A stretch of DNA of 64,000 nt, taken from the NCBI RefSeq assembly GCF_002216775.1, contig NZ_CP022315.1, positions 1,922,001 to 1,986,000 on the forward strand, written 5' to 3'. The position numbers and the translations under genes are program-made. Of this stretch, positions 24,942-34,018 are shown piece after piece (position 1 is the first letter of the stretch; each line of letters begins with the position of its first letter). The notes under the pieces were generated by a model that was not told where the DNA came from, did not search any database, and saw nothing but the letters and a program-made list of their open reading frames with translations. The stretch is from Virgibacillus phasianinus (GTDB lineage: Bacteria > Bacillota > Bacilli > Bacillales > Amphibacillaceae).

Positions 24942-24990
24942 TGGAATGAAGTGGTAAAGGAATGAACATTTGGATAAGGGAGGCAACAAA

Positions 24991-26187
24991 ATGGATTTTT
25001 CTATTTCCAAACAGGAAGAAGCTTTTCGCCAGGAACTGAGAACGTGGCTTGAGGAAAATCTTCCGGAAGGCTGGCTGCAGGGAAACCGGGAACTCCCTGA
25101 AGACAAGGCGGATTACGCAGTATTTTTGCGAAAATGGCAAAACACGTTATATGAAGGCGGCTGGGGAGCAATTTCCTGGCCAAAGGAATATGGAGGACGT
25201 GAAGCCACACTGATGGAAGAAATCATTTTCTATCAGGAGATGGTTCGGGTGCAGGCGCCCCCGCTGATCAATTATATTGGCATCCATATGGTTGGTCCGA
25301 CATTAATCCAATCCGGCACCGACGAACAGAAAGAAAAGTTTATCAACAAAATCATAACTGGTGAAGAGGTGTGGTGTCAGGGGTATTCAGAACCGAATGC
25401 GGGATCCGATCTGGCGGCCATTCAAACGAGTGCTGAGAAAAAAGGCGACCAGTGGCTGATAAATGGACAAAAGGTTTGGACCAGTTTTGGTCATTTGGCT
25501 GACAAATGTTTTTTGCTTGCCCGGACCAGCACACACCCCGAAAAAAAGCACCGGGGTATCACAGCATTTCTCCTGGATATGAACCAGTCTGGCGTGGAGA
25601 CGAAACCAATCACGCAGATGGACGGACAACAGGAATTTAACGAGGTATATTTAACCGATGCTGTTGCGTATGATGCAGACATTGTAGGCGAACTGGATAA
25701 AGGGTGGCGCGTCATGATTGCCCTGATGCTGCATGAGCGGACAGGAATCGGTGCCGAATTGTTCACGCTGGAAAAACGATTTGATGATATGGTCGCAGCC
25801 ATAAAAGATTACCAGATTAATGGCAGACCGGTAATGGATGATCCATCTGTCAGGCAAAAGTTGGCAAGCTTTTATGCACGCTTCCGAGGATCATTGTTAA
25901 ATTATTACCGAAATCTGACCAGCACCTTAAAAAATGGCCATCCAGGCCCAGAGAGTTCAATTGATAAATTAGCAGTCAGTGAACTCACCAAAGAAATGGC
26001 CGGTTTTATGATGTCGCTTCAGGGACACCGGGGAATGCTTTGGAAAGAAGATGCACCGATTGATCCAGTCTGGCAGGATGAATACTTATTTTCCTTTGGC
26101 CAGACGATTGGCGGAGGAACCAGTGAGGTACAACGGAATACCATCGGTGAACGTGTTCTTGGATTGCCAAAAGATATGGGAAGATAA
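24991..26187 (+). CDS. Acyl-CoA dehydrogenase, FAD-binding subunit type
   Basis: 398 residues from ATG 24991 with GGGAGG upstream. The order of domains is normal: helical N-terminus, beta domain with WCQGYSEPNAGSDLAAIQTSAEK and GQKVWTSFGHLADKCFLLART, and C-terminal helical domain ending GQTIGGGTSEVQRNTIGERVLGLPKDMGR, the usual FAD/CoA-binding end. It oxidises an acyl-CoA to an enoyl-CoA, passing electrons to ETF. It is followed at 21 bases by a second, less conserved dehydrogenase gene, the arrangement of alpha2beta2 enzymes such as FadE28-FadE29 (ChsE1-ChsE2). Confidence 0.92.
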   Translation: MDFSISKQEEAFRQELRTWLEENLPEGWLQGNRELPEDKADYAVFLRKWQNTLYEGGWGAISWPKEYGGREATLMEEIIFYQEMVRVQAPPLINYIGIHMVGPTLIQSGTDEQKEKFINKIITGEEVWCQGYSEPNAGSDLAAIQTSAEKKGDQWLINGQKVWTSFGHLADKCFLLARTSTHPEKKHRGITAFLLDMNQSGVETKPITQMDGQQEFNEVYLTDAVAYDADIVGELDKGWRVMIALMLHERTGIGAELFTLEKRFDDMVAAIKDYQINGRPVMDDPSVRQKLASFYARFRGSLLNYYRNLTSTLKNGHPGPESSIDKLAVSELTKEMAGFMMSLQGHRGMLWKEDAPIDPVWQDEYLFSFGQTIGGGTSEVQRNTIGERVLGLPKDMGR

Positions 26188-26208
26188 CGGAAAGGGGTGT
26201 GAAATGCA

Positions 26209-27387
26209 ATGGATTTTGCGTTAAATGAAGATCAGGAAATGTTCCGCTCTTATTTACGGAAATATTTGGACAAAGTCGGACAAACGAAAGTCGCCCGGGA
26301 GTTTATCAAAGGAAACACAAATGAATTTACTGTGGTAATGAACGGTCTTGCTGAACTGGGTGCGACAGCTATAAATATCCCGGAAGAAAACGAGGGCCTT
26401 GGTTTAGGCGCTGTTGATTTAGTTCCTGTTTTCGAAGAGATGGGGCGGGTCGTATTGCCAGGTATTTATCTCGAAACGATGGCATTTGCCGTACCACTTC
26501 TTGAGAAATACGGAACGGAAGAACAGAAGGCGAAATACCTCCCGGATATTGCTGCAGGAAATAAACAGCTATCGCTTGCCTGGCTTGAACCGGTTAAGGA
26601 TTACAGCCTGGACCAAATCGAGTGTGCTGTTAAGGAAGAGGGAGAGACACTGGTTATAAACGGGGTGAAGGAGCTTGTCCCGGATGCGGATTTTGCTGAT
26701 GCATTTATAGTTGTTGTGCGCAATTCCAATGATGGCCTATCGCTAATTTTAGTTGATCGGGATGATGAGCTGTCAATTCGTCCGCAAAAATGTATGGATG
26801 AGTCAAGACATTTGGGAGAGATAACCTTCGACGAGTGGGCAGTTCCGAAAAGTCAGCTGCTTGGCTCCTGGAATCAAGGGGTGAACCTGCTGGAGGAAGG
26901 CATCCTGTATCTGAATGCCGGACTTAGCTCATTGCTTGTTGGCGGAATGGAAAAAGTTGTTGGCATGGCGACTGAATATGCCAACATCCGTGAGCAGTTC
27001 GGTCAGCCAATCGGACGCTTTCAGGCCATTAAACACACAATTGTTGATATGAAGATGGATCTGGAAATGGCCCGTTCCCTAAGCTATTATGCGAGCTGGA
27101 CACTCGAAGAAATGGATGCAGAAAAGCAAAAAGCTGCTGTGTACAGTGCGCGAGCGTTTGCTACAGAAGCATTTATTCGTCTTGCTTCCGAAAATATTCA
27201 AATTCATGGCGGGATTGGCTTTACCGAGGAAATTGACTGTCATTTGTTTTTAAAACGGGCCCGATTCTATGAACACTATCTGGGCTCAGTCCGCGACTAT
27301 AATGAGCTGCTTGCATCAGCACTGGGCTGGAATAAGAACGAAACGAGCAAAAACATGAAAGCAGAAAAGGTGGTGCATGGACAATGA
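26209..27387 (+). CDS. Acyl-CoA dehydrogenase, second subunit
   Basis: 392 residues. The N-terminal and C-terminal domains are recognisable (TAINIPEENEGLGLGAVDLVPVFEEMGRV; YANIREQFGQPIGRFQAIKHTIVDMKMDLEMARS; IQIHGGIGFTEEIDCHLFLKRARFYEHYLG). The usual beta-domain sequence is weak, and the C-terminus lacks the EGTSEVQR-type motif that its neighbour has. This is what is seen in the partner subunits of heteromeric steroid-type dehydrogenases. AAGGGGTG precedes the ATG. Its last codons overlap the aldehyde dehydrogenase start by four bases (ATGA). Confidence 0.9.
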   Translation: MDFALNEDQEMFRSYLRKYLDKVGQTKVAREFIKGNTNEFTVVMNGLAELGATAINIPEENEGLGLGAVDLVPVFEEMGRVVLPGIYLETMAFAVPLLEKYGTEEQKAKYLPDIAAGNKQLSLAWLEPVKDYSLDQIECAVKEEGETLVINGVKELVPDADFADAFIVVVRNSNDGLSLILVDRDDELSIRPQKCMDESRHLGEITFDEWAVPKSQLLGSWNQGVNLLEEGILYLNAGLSSLLVGGMEKVVGMATEYANIREQFGQPIGRFQAIKHTIVDMKMDLEMARSLSYYASWTLEEMDAEKQKAAVYSARAFATEAFIRLASENIQIHGGIGFTEEIDCHLFLKRARFYEHYLGSVRDYNELLASALGWNKNETSKNMKAEKVVHGQ

Positions 27388-28862
27388 AAGCGGCAAAGGA
27401 TTTGCGGCAATTTCATAATATTATTGACGGCAAGCTAGTTCCAGCGTCCGCGGGAGAGACGATGGACAGTATTGACCCGGCAACCGGAAAACCCTGGTCC
27501 ACCATCCCGCTTAGTACAACCAATGATGTTGATTCGGTGGTGAAAGCAGCTAGTAAAGCATTTCCTGCATGGTCAGCCTTGCCTGCCAGAAGCCGCGCAG
27601 ATTACTTACGGCAAATTGGTGATGCGCTATCGGAACATGGTGAAGAATTGTTGACCCTTGAGACAAGAAATAATGGCTGGACCCTTGATCCATACCAGTA
27701 TTTAAACATTGTCCTGAAACAAATATGGTATGATGCCGCCGGTGCTGCTCCAATTGTCGGTGCTCAGGGCAAAACAGTACAAATGGGAACAGGCAATTTT
27801 GGGTATACACGAAGGGAGCCATATGGCGTTGTATTAGGAATTCTCCCTTGGAATGCCGGGTTGTTCTCGTTTACGATTAAAGCTGCTTATGCACTTGCGG
27901 CCGGAAATACGGTGATTATCAAGCCATCTGAACATGCAGCATCGGCTTCGTTACGCTACGGCGAAATACTTTCTGAGATTCTGCCGCCGGGCGTTGTGAA
28001 TGTTATTTCCGGCCTTGGGAGTGAAATCGGCGATGTGTTAGTCGGTCATAAACAGGTGAACAAAGTCAGTATGACCGGATCCAAACAAACGGCGGAGATG
28101 ATTACCCGTGCCTCCGCACCTGTTCCTAAGTCACTGATTTTCGAGTTAGGCGGAAAGTCTCCCAACATTATTTTTGAAGATGCAGATATCAATCAGGCGG
28201 TGAATGGTGTCATTAATGGAATATTTACGAGAAACGCTGGTCAAATCTGTGCAGCAGGTTCCAGAATCCTCGTTCACCGTCCTATTTTTGATAGGGTAAT
28301 AGGGAAGATAAAGGAACATATGACGGATCCAGAAAACGTCAAGTACGGAGACACGTTGGACACCACTAATACGATGGGGCCTATAGCCAATCTTCCTCAA
28401 TACCGTAAAGTCTGCTCGTATCTGCAGATTGGCAAAGAAGAAGGAGCAGAACTTATTTTTGGCGGGCGAACGGGCGGTGAGGTTCTTCTGCCAGATGACC
28501 CGCACTATTCTGATGGTTATTGGGTGGAACCTACATTATTTAAAACGGACAATAATAAATTGCAGATTTGTCAAGAAGAGGTATTTGGGCCGATTGCTGT
28601 TGCTATTCCATTTGATGACGAAGAAGAAGCAGTCCGAATTGCAAATGATACTGATTATGGCCTTGCCTCAGGGGTCTGGACACAAGATTTGAAACGGGCA
28701 CAGCGCATGACGGAAAAAATAGAAGCAGGTAATGTTTGGGTAAACACTTATGCCATGGTCGGTCCAGACTTGCCATTTGGTGGATTTAAAGAAAGCGGAT
28801 ATGGCACGGATACTGTATTGGAATACACGCGCGAGAAAGCTTGTGTGATTAATTTCAATTAA
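27384..28862 (+). CDS. NAD-dependent aldehyde dehydrogenase
   Basis: 492 residues of the classical ALDH superfamily. The proton-relay Asn lies in LGILPWNAGLFS, the NAD loop is KVSMTGSKQTAE, the general-base Glu is in FELGGKSPNIIF, and the catalytic Cys is in NAGQICAAGSR. The C-terminus has EEVFGPIAVAIPFDDEEEAVRIANDTDYGLASGVWT and PFGGFKESGYG. It overlaps the preceding acyl-CoA dehydrogenase gene by four bases, so it belongs to the same transcript. A retro-aldol step upstream would release an aldehyde or ketone; this enzyme could oxidise such an aldehyde (inference). Confidence 0.92.
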   Translation: MKAAKDLRQFHNIIDGKLVPASAGETMDSIDPATGKPWSTIPLSTTNDVDSVVKAASKAFPAWSALPARSRADYLRQIGDALSEHGEELLTLETRNNGWTLDPYQYLNIVLKQIWYDAAGAAPIVGAQGKTVQMGTGNFGYTRREPYGVVLGILPWNAGLFSFTIKAAYALAAGNTVIIKPSEHAASASLRYGEILSEILPPGVVNVISGLGSEIGDVLVGHKQVNKVSMTGSKQTAEMITRASAPVPKSLIFELGGKSPNIIFEDADINQAVNGVINGIFTRNAGQICAAGSRILVHRPIFDRVIGKIKEHMTDPENVKYGDTLDTTNTMGPIANLPQYRKVCSYLQIGKEEGAELIFGGRTGGEVLLPDDPHYSDGYWVEPTLFKTDNNKLQICQEEVFGPIAVAIPFDDEEEAVRIANDTDYGLASGVWTQDLKRAQRMTEKIEAGNVWVNTYAMVGPDLPFGGFKESGYGTDTVLEYTREKACVINFN

Positions 28863-29023
28863 AGACCTATAGTGTTCTGTCCATAGGCCCTGGTTATGCA
28901 CATGCCTATGGGAGAATAACTGTCGCAATGAACCTAAAATTAACAGCAAGACCATCACAATCGCCGTGAGAAAACGTTAAATAACGGTTGTTTAAAATTA
29001 AAGCAGGCGAAAGGAATGGTTTC

Positions 29024-30439
29024 ATGGATGAAAAATCCATTCGGAAAGATTTTCATTTTTTGTGTATTGGTGTATTTTTCATTGTCCTGATTATGGCCAC
29101 AGGTTTACCAGCATATCCTGACATATTAGCGTTTTATGATTTGAAGTCTGGTTACGCGGTCTGGATCCAATTGGGCTTTGCACTTGGCTTAACTGGATTT
29201 CAGCCTTTATTTGGATGGCTGGGTGATGTATACAGTCAAAAAGCTGTTGTGCTTTTAGGGTCAGCACTTATGGCCATAGGTTCGATTGTTACGGCAGTAT
29301 CTCCATATTTTTGGCTGTTGGTCATTGGTATGTTTGCAAAAGGTGTTGCTGGCGCCGCCGTGGTCCCAGCTGGCTTCACCTATGTAGGGAAATTTTTCAA
29401 GGAACATCAGCGTGGAAAGGCACTCAGCACGTTTGGAATCTATTGCACAATTGGTGCCGCCATTGGCCCGTTTTTAAGCGGGGTATTGGTAGATACATTG
29501 GGATGGCAGGCTAACTTTTGGTTCTGTGCGGGATTAAGTGCCATTTCGCTGCTAATCTTTGCATTAGGGGTATCGTATGTTGAAGGAGATAAAGCCAGAT
29601 CATTTGACTTCTCTGGTGTAGCATTTATGTTTTTGGTTGTAGCGGGTTTATTAACAATCCCTACCTTTATTAACAACTATGGACTTTCTTCCTGGATGTG
29701 GTTTCCTTCAGTTTTTATTTTTGCCATTTCATTTTTACTGTTGATTGCTACAGAAAAAAGACAAAAGCAGCCAATGTTTGATGTGGAATATACAGCCAAT
29801 CGGAGTTTTTGGGCACCAGCTGTAATTGCTGTTTTCCTTTTTGTCACATACAGTGGGGTTATGTATTTAATGACCTTTTTTGTTCAGGATGTGCAAGGAA
29901 AATCGTCGACCACTGTCGGCTTGCTCCAAATGATCATATTTCTGGCAACAACCGTGGGCACTTTTTTCAGTGGAAGGTTGATTGCAAGAATGTCTGCGAG
30001 GGGATTGCTTGGATTTGGCATTTTCTTGGTGATTTTCGGAATAGCTATGTTAACACAGGCGGAGATAAATACTACTTTCCTATACCTTTCCATATCCTTA
30101 AGCCTGATTGGGATAGGTGTTGGTATTGCTGGTCCAGGGAAAAGAGCTACTGTTTTATCAAAGGCAAATCAATCCCGCATCGGAGTTATTACATTTACCT
30201 TTAACACGATTGAAAATATTGTTCAGCGTGTGGGCGCCTCTTTTGCCTTAATTATCTTTGCATTGTTTGCTGCCAGTGGTAATTCACTTAGTGCCCTTTC
30301 CAATACAGCGGTATTCCTAACCTTTTACACTGCACTAGGCCTCTTGTTTTTGATTTTCATACCAAAAACAGTCGCAGGATTCAAAAAAGAACAACCCACA
30401 ACAAACCAGAAAAAAGACACATTATCCGAAGTGAAATAG
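29024..30439 (+). CDS. MFS transporter of the catabolic island
   Basis: 471 residues from ATG 29024 (AAAGGA upstream), with about 14 hydrophobic helices as in DHA2-type carriers. The helix 2-3 loop GWLGDVYSQKAV corresponds to the MFS signature. Helices 4-5 contain AKGVAGAAVVPAGFTYVGKFF and GIYCTIGAAIGPFLSGVLVD, the motif C-like segment of DHA families. It ends the run of CoA-pathway genes after a 160-base gap, so it may import the substrate or export an intermediate. The TAG stop is the first three bases of a GGGACA repeat unit (TAGGGACATGG). Confidence 0.85.
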   Translation: MDEKSIRKDFHFLCIGVFFIVLIMATGLPAYPDILAFYDLKSGYAVWIQLGFALGLTGFQPLFGWLGDVYSQKAVVLLGSALMAIGSIVTAVSPYFWLLVIGMFAKGVAGAAVVPAGFTYVGKFFKEHQRGKALSTFGIYCTIGAAIGPFLSGVLVDTLGWQANFWFCAGLSAISLLIFALGVSYVEGDKARSFDFSGVAFMFLVVAGLLTIPTFINNYGLSSWMWFPSVFIFAISFLLLIATEKRQKQPMFDVEYTANRSFWAPAVIAVFLFVTYSGVMYLMTFFVQDVQGKSSTTVGLLQMIIFLATTVGTFFSGRLIARMSARGLLGFGIFLVIFGIAMLTQAEINTTFLYLSISLSLIGIGVGIAGPGKRATVLSKANQSRIGVITFTFNTIENIVQRVGASFALIIFALFAASGNSLSALSNTAVFLTFYTALGLLFLIFIPKTVAGFKKEQPTTNQKKDTLSEVK

Positions 30440-30502
30440 GGACATGGGGACAGGTCCCTTGTCCCAGTTCCCTGCAGACTGGGACAAAAATCCCTGTCCC
30501 TT
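30439..30502. repeat. GGGACAGG-family palindrome, double copy
   Basis: GGGACATGGGGACAGGTCCC TTGTCCC followed by CTGGGACAAAAATCCCTGTCC. It begins at the last base of the MFS stop codon. Confidence 0.8.
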
Positions 30503-30821
30503 CCGTATTTCATTTGGAAATGCGACACCCTATGTGAATGGTAATTAAGATTAATCGAGTATTGTAGTAATTGCGATATGTTTGCAATGAAATTCGTATA
30601 GGAGGAATGATTAATCACAACAACAGGAATGTACTATTCCCTTAAATAAACCTTGCAGTCGATGGCGGCAAGACTGCGCAATAAGGTTTGTTGACACAGC
30701 ACATGATACCAAATATATCACGTGCGTTTGTGCTTTACCTAAAAGATCGGAAAGCATAAAAATTGACTCTATTAAATTTACTTGACTGCCATCCTGATCA
30801 AGTTTTGCATCATTAAATCTT

Positions 30822-30899
30822 AAAGGAGCTAAAGGAGCATTAAAGTTGTTTGGCTTAAATATTCTTAACTTCATGGAGACCCTGCGTAAAAAGGGATAG
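30822..30899 (+). pseudogene. Remnant of a DoxX-like gene (C-terminal 25 codons)
   Basis: The frame reads GAKGALKLFGLNILNFMETL then RKKG and a stop, closely matching the C-terminus of the DoxX-like protein at 8955-9311 (GSKKALKLFGLNTLNFIETM). No start codon or upstream part survives; a stop lies in frame at 30795-30797. The rest of 30503-31037 has no recognisable gene. Confidence 0.75.
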
Positions 30900-31037
30900 C
30901 TATTAGATGATAGGATGTTCTGTATTTTTATGGGCCGACGGAATATGGAAGAATTAAAGACAGCCGGGTCCAAGTGCAAACTGAGGAACAGAATCATGGT
31001 TTGTCGAAGTAAGAAAAGATAATCATATTGATGTAGA

Positions 31038-31069
31038 AACGTCCCTCAAATATTTGAGGGGACGTTTTA
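31038..31069. terminator. Strong hairpin with T-run
   Basis: AAACGTCCCTCAAA and TTTGAGGGGACGTTT pair almost perfectly around TAT, followed by TATA. It may end transcripts of the degraded DoxX region. The remaining 210 bases to the next gene include TATACT at about 31182 but no clear -35. Confidence 0.6.
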
Positions 31070-31281
31070 TATCATATTCTTTTATAAAAAATGGCGCTCT
31101 TTTTTTCACTATAACGGAGTAAAGTGAAGGAAACTGGTGATTTTTTAAACTGTACATTCTATTTTAACAAAAATAACAGAATATACTGTTTGAGTTATTC
31201 GGAGGAAAAAGATATAGTTTAAGACAGTGTTGCTTAAATTACAGAAACAGTAGCAAAAGTATCAAAGGGGGAGTATACAAC

Positions 31282-32175
31282 ATGTCTAATTTCAACATGA
31301 AAAAATTAGGGATAATTGCTGGTTTATCTATGTCCCTTGTAGTGGCTGGTTGTGGACAGGATGAGCAGCAAAGTGTAAGTGAAGAAATGGATTATACGAT
31401 TACTGGTCTGGAACCTGGTGCTGGACAAACGGAACTGAATAACCAAGCTATAGAAGAGTATGAAAGCCTTAGTGGCTGGAATCAGCAAACATCGTCAACT
31501 GGTGCAATGCTGTCGGAAATAGACCAAGCTATTCAAAACAAAGAACCAATAATGTTTACAGCATGGTCCCCGCATTATATGTTTGCCAAATGGGATCTAA
31601 AGTACTTAGAGGATCCTAAAGGTATCTTTGGAGAGGAACAGCATGCTACAACAATTGTAAGAAAAGGCTTAAAAGAAGACCTGCCAAATGCCTATACAAT
31701 TCTTGATCGATTCCATTGGGAAGTATCAGACATAGAATCAGCCCTGCTGACAGCTAATGAAAAAGGGTTGGAGAAGGATGAGTTGGCACAAAAGTGGGTG
31801 GATGAAAATCAAAAAGCAGTTGAAAAGTGGACAAAAGGAGTAGAGCAGGTAGATGGCACTCCAATAGAACTAGTTTCATCTTCTTGGGACTCAGAATTAT
31901 TTACCGCAAACGTAGCCAAAATTGTATTGGCACAACAAGGATTCAACGTAACACTTACGCCAATTGATCCGGCTATTTTGTTTGAGTCAATTTCATCAGG
32001 TGATGCTGATGCCTCGCTTTCTCCATGGCTGCCTACTACGCATGGCGCCTTATATAAGGAAAATGAAGGAGAATTTGTCGATCTAGGACCATGCTATGAA
32101 GGCACCAAGATTGGATTAGCAGTACCAGCATATATGGACGTTGATTCGCTGGAAGACTTTGAACCCAAAAAGTAA
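31282..32175 (+). CDS. opuAC: Glycine betaine-binding lipoprotein, OpuAC type (second copy)
   Basis: 297 residues. Signal peptide with lipobox VAGC, Cys24. The lobes are in the order known for B. subtilis OpuAC: first ITGLEPGAGQTELNNQAIEEYESL and EPIMFTAWSPHYMFAKWDLKYLEDPK, then VSSSWDSELFTANVAKIVLAQQGFNVTL and GDADASLSPWLPTTHGALY. This is a circular permutation relative to the protein at 401-1288. Trp residues of both lobes match the betaine-binding cage. It sits alone, without opuAA or opuAB, so it must dock to a transporter encoded elsewhere. AAAGGGGGAG precedes the ATG. The C-terminus is a few residues shorter than I expect. Confidence 0.88.
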   Translation: MSNFNMKKLGIIAGLSMSLVVAGCGQDEQQSVSEEMDYTITGLEPGAGQTELNNQAIEEYESLSGWNQQTSSTGAMLSEIDQAIQNKEPIMFTAWSPHYMFAKWDLKYLEDPKGIFGEEQHATTIVRKGLKEDLPNAYTILDRFHWEVSDIESALLTANEKGLEKDELAQKWVDENQKAVEKWTKGVEQVDGTPIELVSSSWDSELFTANVAKIVLAQQGFNVTLTPIDPAILFESISSGDADASLSPWLPTTHGALYKENEGEFVDLGPCYEGTKIGLAVPAYMDVDSLEDFEPKK

Positions 32176-32195
32176 GTACACTGAATACGTAGGTT

Positions 32196-32242
32196 AAAAA
32201 CCCCCCCTTTAAACATTTGGTTGTTAAAAGGGGGAGTTTTTA
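32196..32242 (+). terminator. Terminator of the OpuAC gene
   Basis: AAAAACCCCCCCTTT pairs with AAAAGGGGGAGTTTTT; T-run follows. The next 280 bases to the VOC gene contain no gene. Confidence 0.85.
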
Positions 32243-32521
32243 TTATGGTGCGATTCTAGTAGATTATTAGACTAATTCCCCGTTTGAAATACTAAAGAAG
32301 AGGGAGCGTTTTTGGGGTGAAGATCCGCGCCCTCACTTGGGTTTTTCTACTGTAATGGAATGGCAACGAAACATTTGAAGGGTGTCTACATAGTCACTGT
32401 CAAAAGAATTGCCAATCCGTTAAAAGCTTCATGAATAATCATTGGAGGAAAAACAGAATGTGTTCTTTCATATGTTCACTGTGATAAACTTATTAAAAAT
32501 AAAAGAAGGGATTGATCCATA

Positions 32522-32923
32522 ATGGAAAAGGTCACGCCGTTTCTAATGTTTCAGGATGGTAAGGCAGAAGAAGCAATGAATTATTATGTATCACTTATTG
32601 AGGATTCAGGTATTACAAGCATAACCCATTACGGAGCAAATGAAGCTGGGGATGAAGGCACGGTGATGCAAGCAACATTTTCGTTGAAGGGGCAGGAATT
32701 CATGTGTATTGACAGTAATGTGAATCATAAGTTTAGCTTTACACCCTCGTTTTCCATCTTTCTCACGTGTGATTCTGAAAACGAGATCAACCATCTTTAC
32801 GATAAGCTCATCACGGATGGACAAGCACTTATGCCGCTTGATGGCTATGGGTTCAGCAAGAAGTTTGGCTGGATAAATGATAAGTTCGGCGTTTCATGGC
32901 AGCTTAATCTTCCATTTGGTTGA
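32522..32923 (+). CDS. VOC family protein (PhnB/YjdN-like)
   Basis: 133 residues. The PhnB-type glyoxalase/bleomycin-resistance fold: KVTPFLMFQDGKAEEAMNYYVSLIEDSGI, then EGTVMQATFSLKGQEFMCIDSN and the closing GYGFSKKFGWINDKFGVSWQLNLP. Many members (YjdN, 3-demethylubiquinone methyltransferase-like) have no demonstrated activity. It is a single gene, convergent with the WYL regulator gene. The ATG at 32522 follows AAGGGATTG. Confidence 0.88.
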   Translation: MEKVTPFLMFQDGKAEEAMNYYVSLIEDSGITSITHYGANEAGDEGTVMQATFSLKGQEFMCIDSNVNHKFSFTPSFSIFLTCDSENEINHLYDKLITDGQALMPLDGYGFSKKFGWINDKFGVSWQLNLPFG

Positions 32924-32946
32924 TCGGAATGTAATAATGAGAGGCA

Positions 32947-33909
32947 TTATGGCAAAAATAAGCCCAATCTCTCTTGTAAAACTTCCAAGATTTCCTTTGG
33001 CATTTCTCTGACCTTGATATCCTCACCTAGGAAAAGTAGCCAATTTGTTATTTCAGTCAATTCTTCAGGCTTATTAACATTGAAAAAAGTCTCTAGAACG
33101 GCTGTGGTTTGGTAAGGATTCATATAGGAAATCGAAACATTAAAAGGATGGTACTTTTTGAACTGGGCAATCGCTGTTGGGCCAAGTTCAAGGACAAGGT
33201 TGGTTACTTTTTCTTGGTTACTTAGTATTTCTAGAATCTTTTTCTTACTTAATCTTTTTTCCTGCGGGCAGGGTTTGACGTCGATGACATGGTCGACAGA
33301 AAAAATCTGCTTCTTTTCTTCCTTTAGGTCAAATCCTTCAATCAGCCAAATGCTTTTTTCACGATAAAGGTGCAGGAGATAAATTGGATAAGACTTTATT
33401 ACCTTCCCTTCTTTGATGGTAATCAGTAAATAGCTATCCAGAAGAAGGATTTGGATGAGTTCTTCCAGCATGGGATGGGGAAGGTCTGACAGATCAAGCA
33501 GGTCGGGATGGTTGGGGTTGGTCCCTTCAAAAAGCAGGATTTGATTTAATAGAACCAGATCATCCTGCTGGTTTTCTGAGACGAGACCCAGTAATTTTTC
33601 AGCTAAAGAATGACGGCTCTTTAGGTAGGGGAGTTGCTGATTTCTAGTGGCCATGAAGGCGATGAAAAGGGCTTTGACCTCATTATCGGTAAAGCGGACT
33701 TCGGGCAGAACTGAGTTGTGCATGACAAAATAGCCCCCATCCCTTCCAACCTCAGCGACAAGCGGCATTCCCATGGCTTCAATTTCTCTAATATCTCTAA
33801 TAGCTGTCGAACGAGATATGTTAAATTCCTGCATGATTTCAGAGATTGTAAAACTGGCGCGATTATTGATGTACCGCATAATGGTATTAATTCGTTCAAC
33901 TTTTTTCAT
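32947..33909 (-). CDS. HTH and WYL domain transcriptional regulator (YafY type)
   Basis: 320 residues from ATG 33909, with GGGAGG six bases upstream. The N-terminus is a DeoR-like HTH: RINTIMRYINNRASFTISEIMQEFNISRSTAIRDIREIEAMGMPLVAEVGRDGGYFV. A WYL domain follows (about 130-230, with YPIYLLHLYREKSIWLIEGFDLKEEKKQIFSVDHVIDVKP), then a WCX C-terminal extension. WYL regulators sense small ligands or nucleic acid. The divergent gene 100 bases away encodes a GyrI-like ligand-binding protein, a frequent pairing, and is the likely target. Confidence 0.88.
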   Translation of the reverse strand: MKKVERINTIMRYINNRASFTISEIMQEFNISRSTAIRDIREIEAMGMPLVAEVGRDGGYFVMHNSVLPEVRFTDNEVKALFIAFMATRNQQLPYLKSRHSLAEKLLGLVSENQQDDLVLLNQILLFEGTNPNHPDLLDLSDLPHPMLEELIQILLLDSYLLITIKEGKVIKSYPIYLLHLYREKSIWLIEGFDLKEEKKQIFSVDHVIDVKPCPQEKRLSKKKILEILSNQEKVTNLVLELGPTAIAQFKKYHPFNVSISYMNPYQTTAVLETFFNVNKPEELTEITNWLLFLGEDIKVREMPKEILEVLQERLGLFLP

Positions 33910-34018
33910 TGGAACCTCCCAAACAGTATCACTTTTTGACATGATTTAAGGTTATTATAAACGTAACAAATGAAAAGTAAAATCATTTGACCAATTAAAA
34001 AAGAGGAGGATGTTGATT

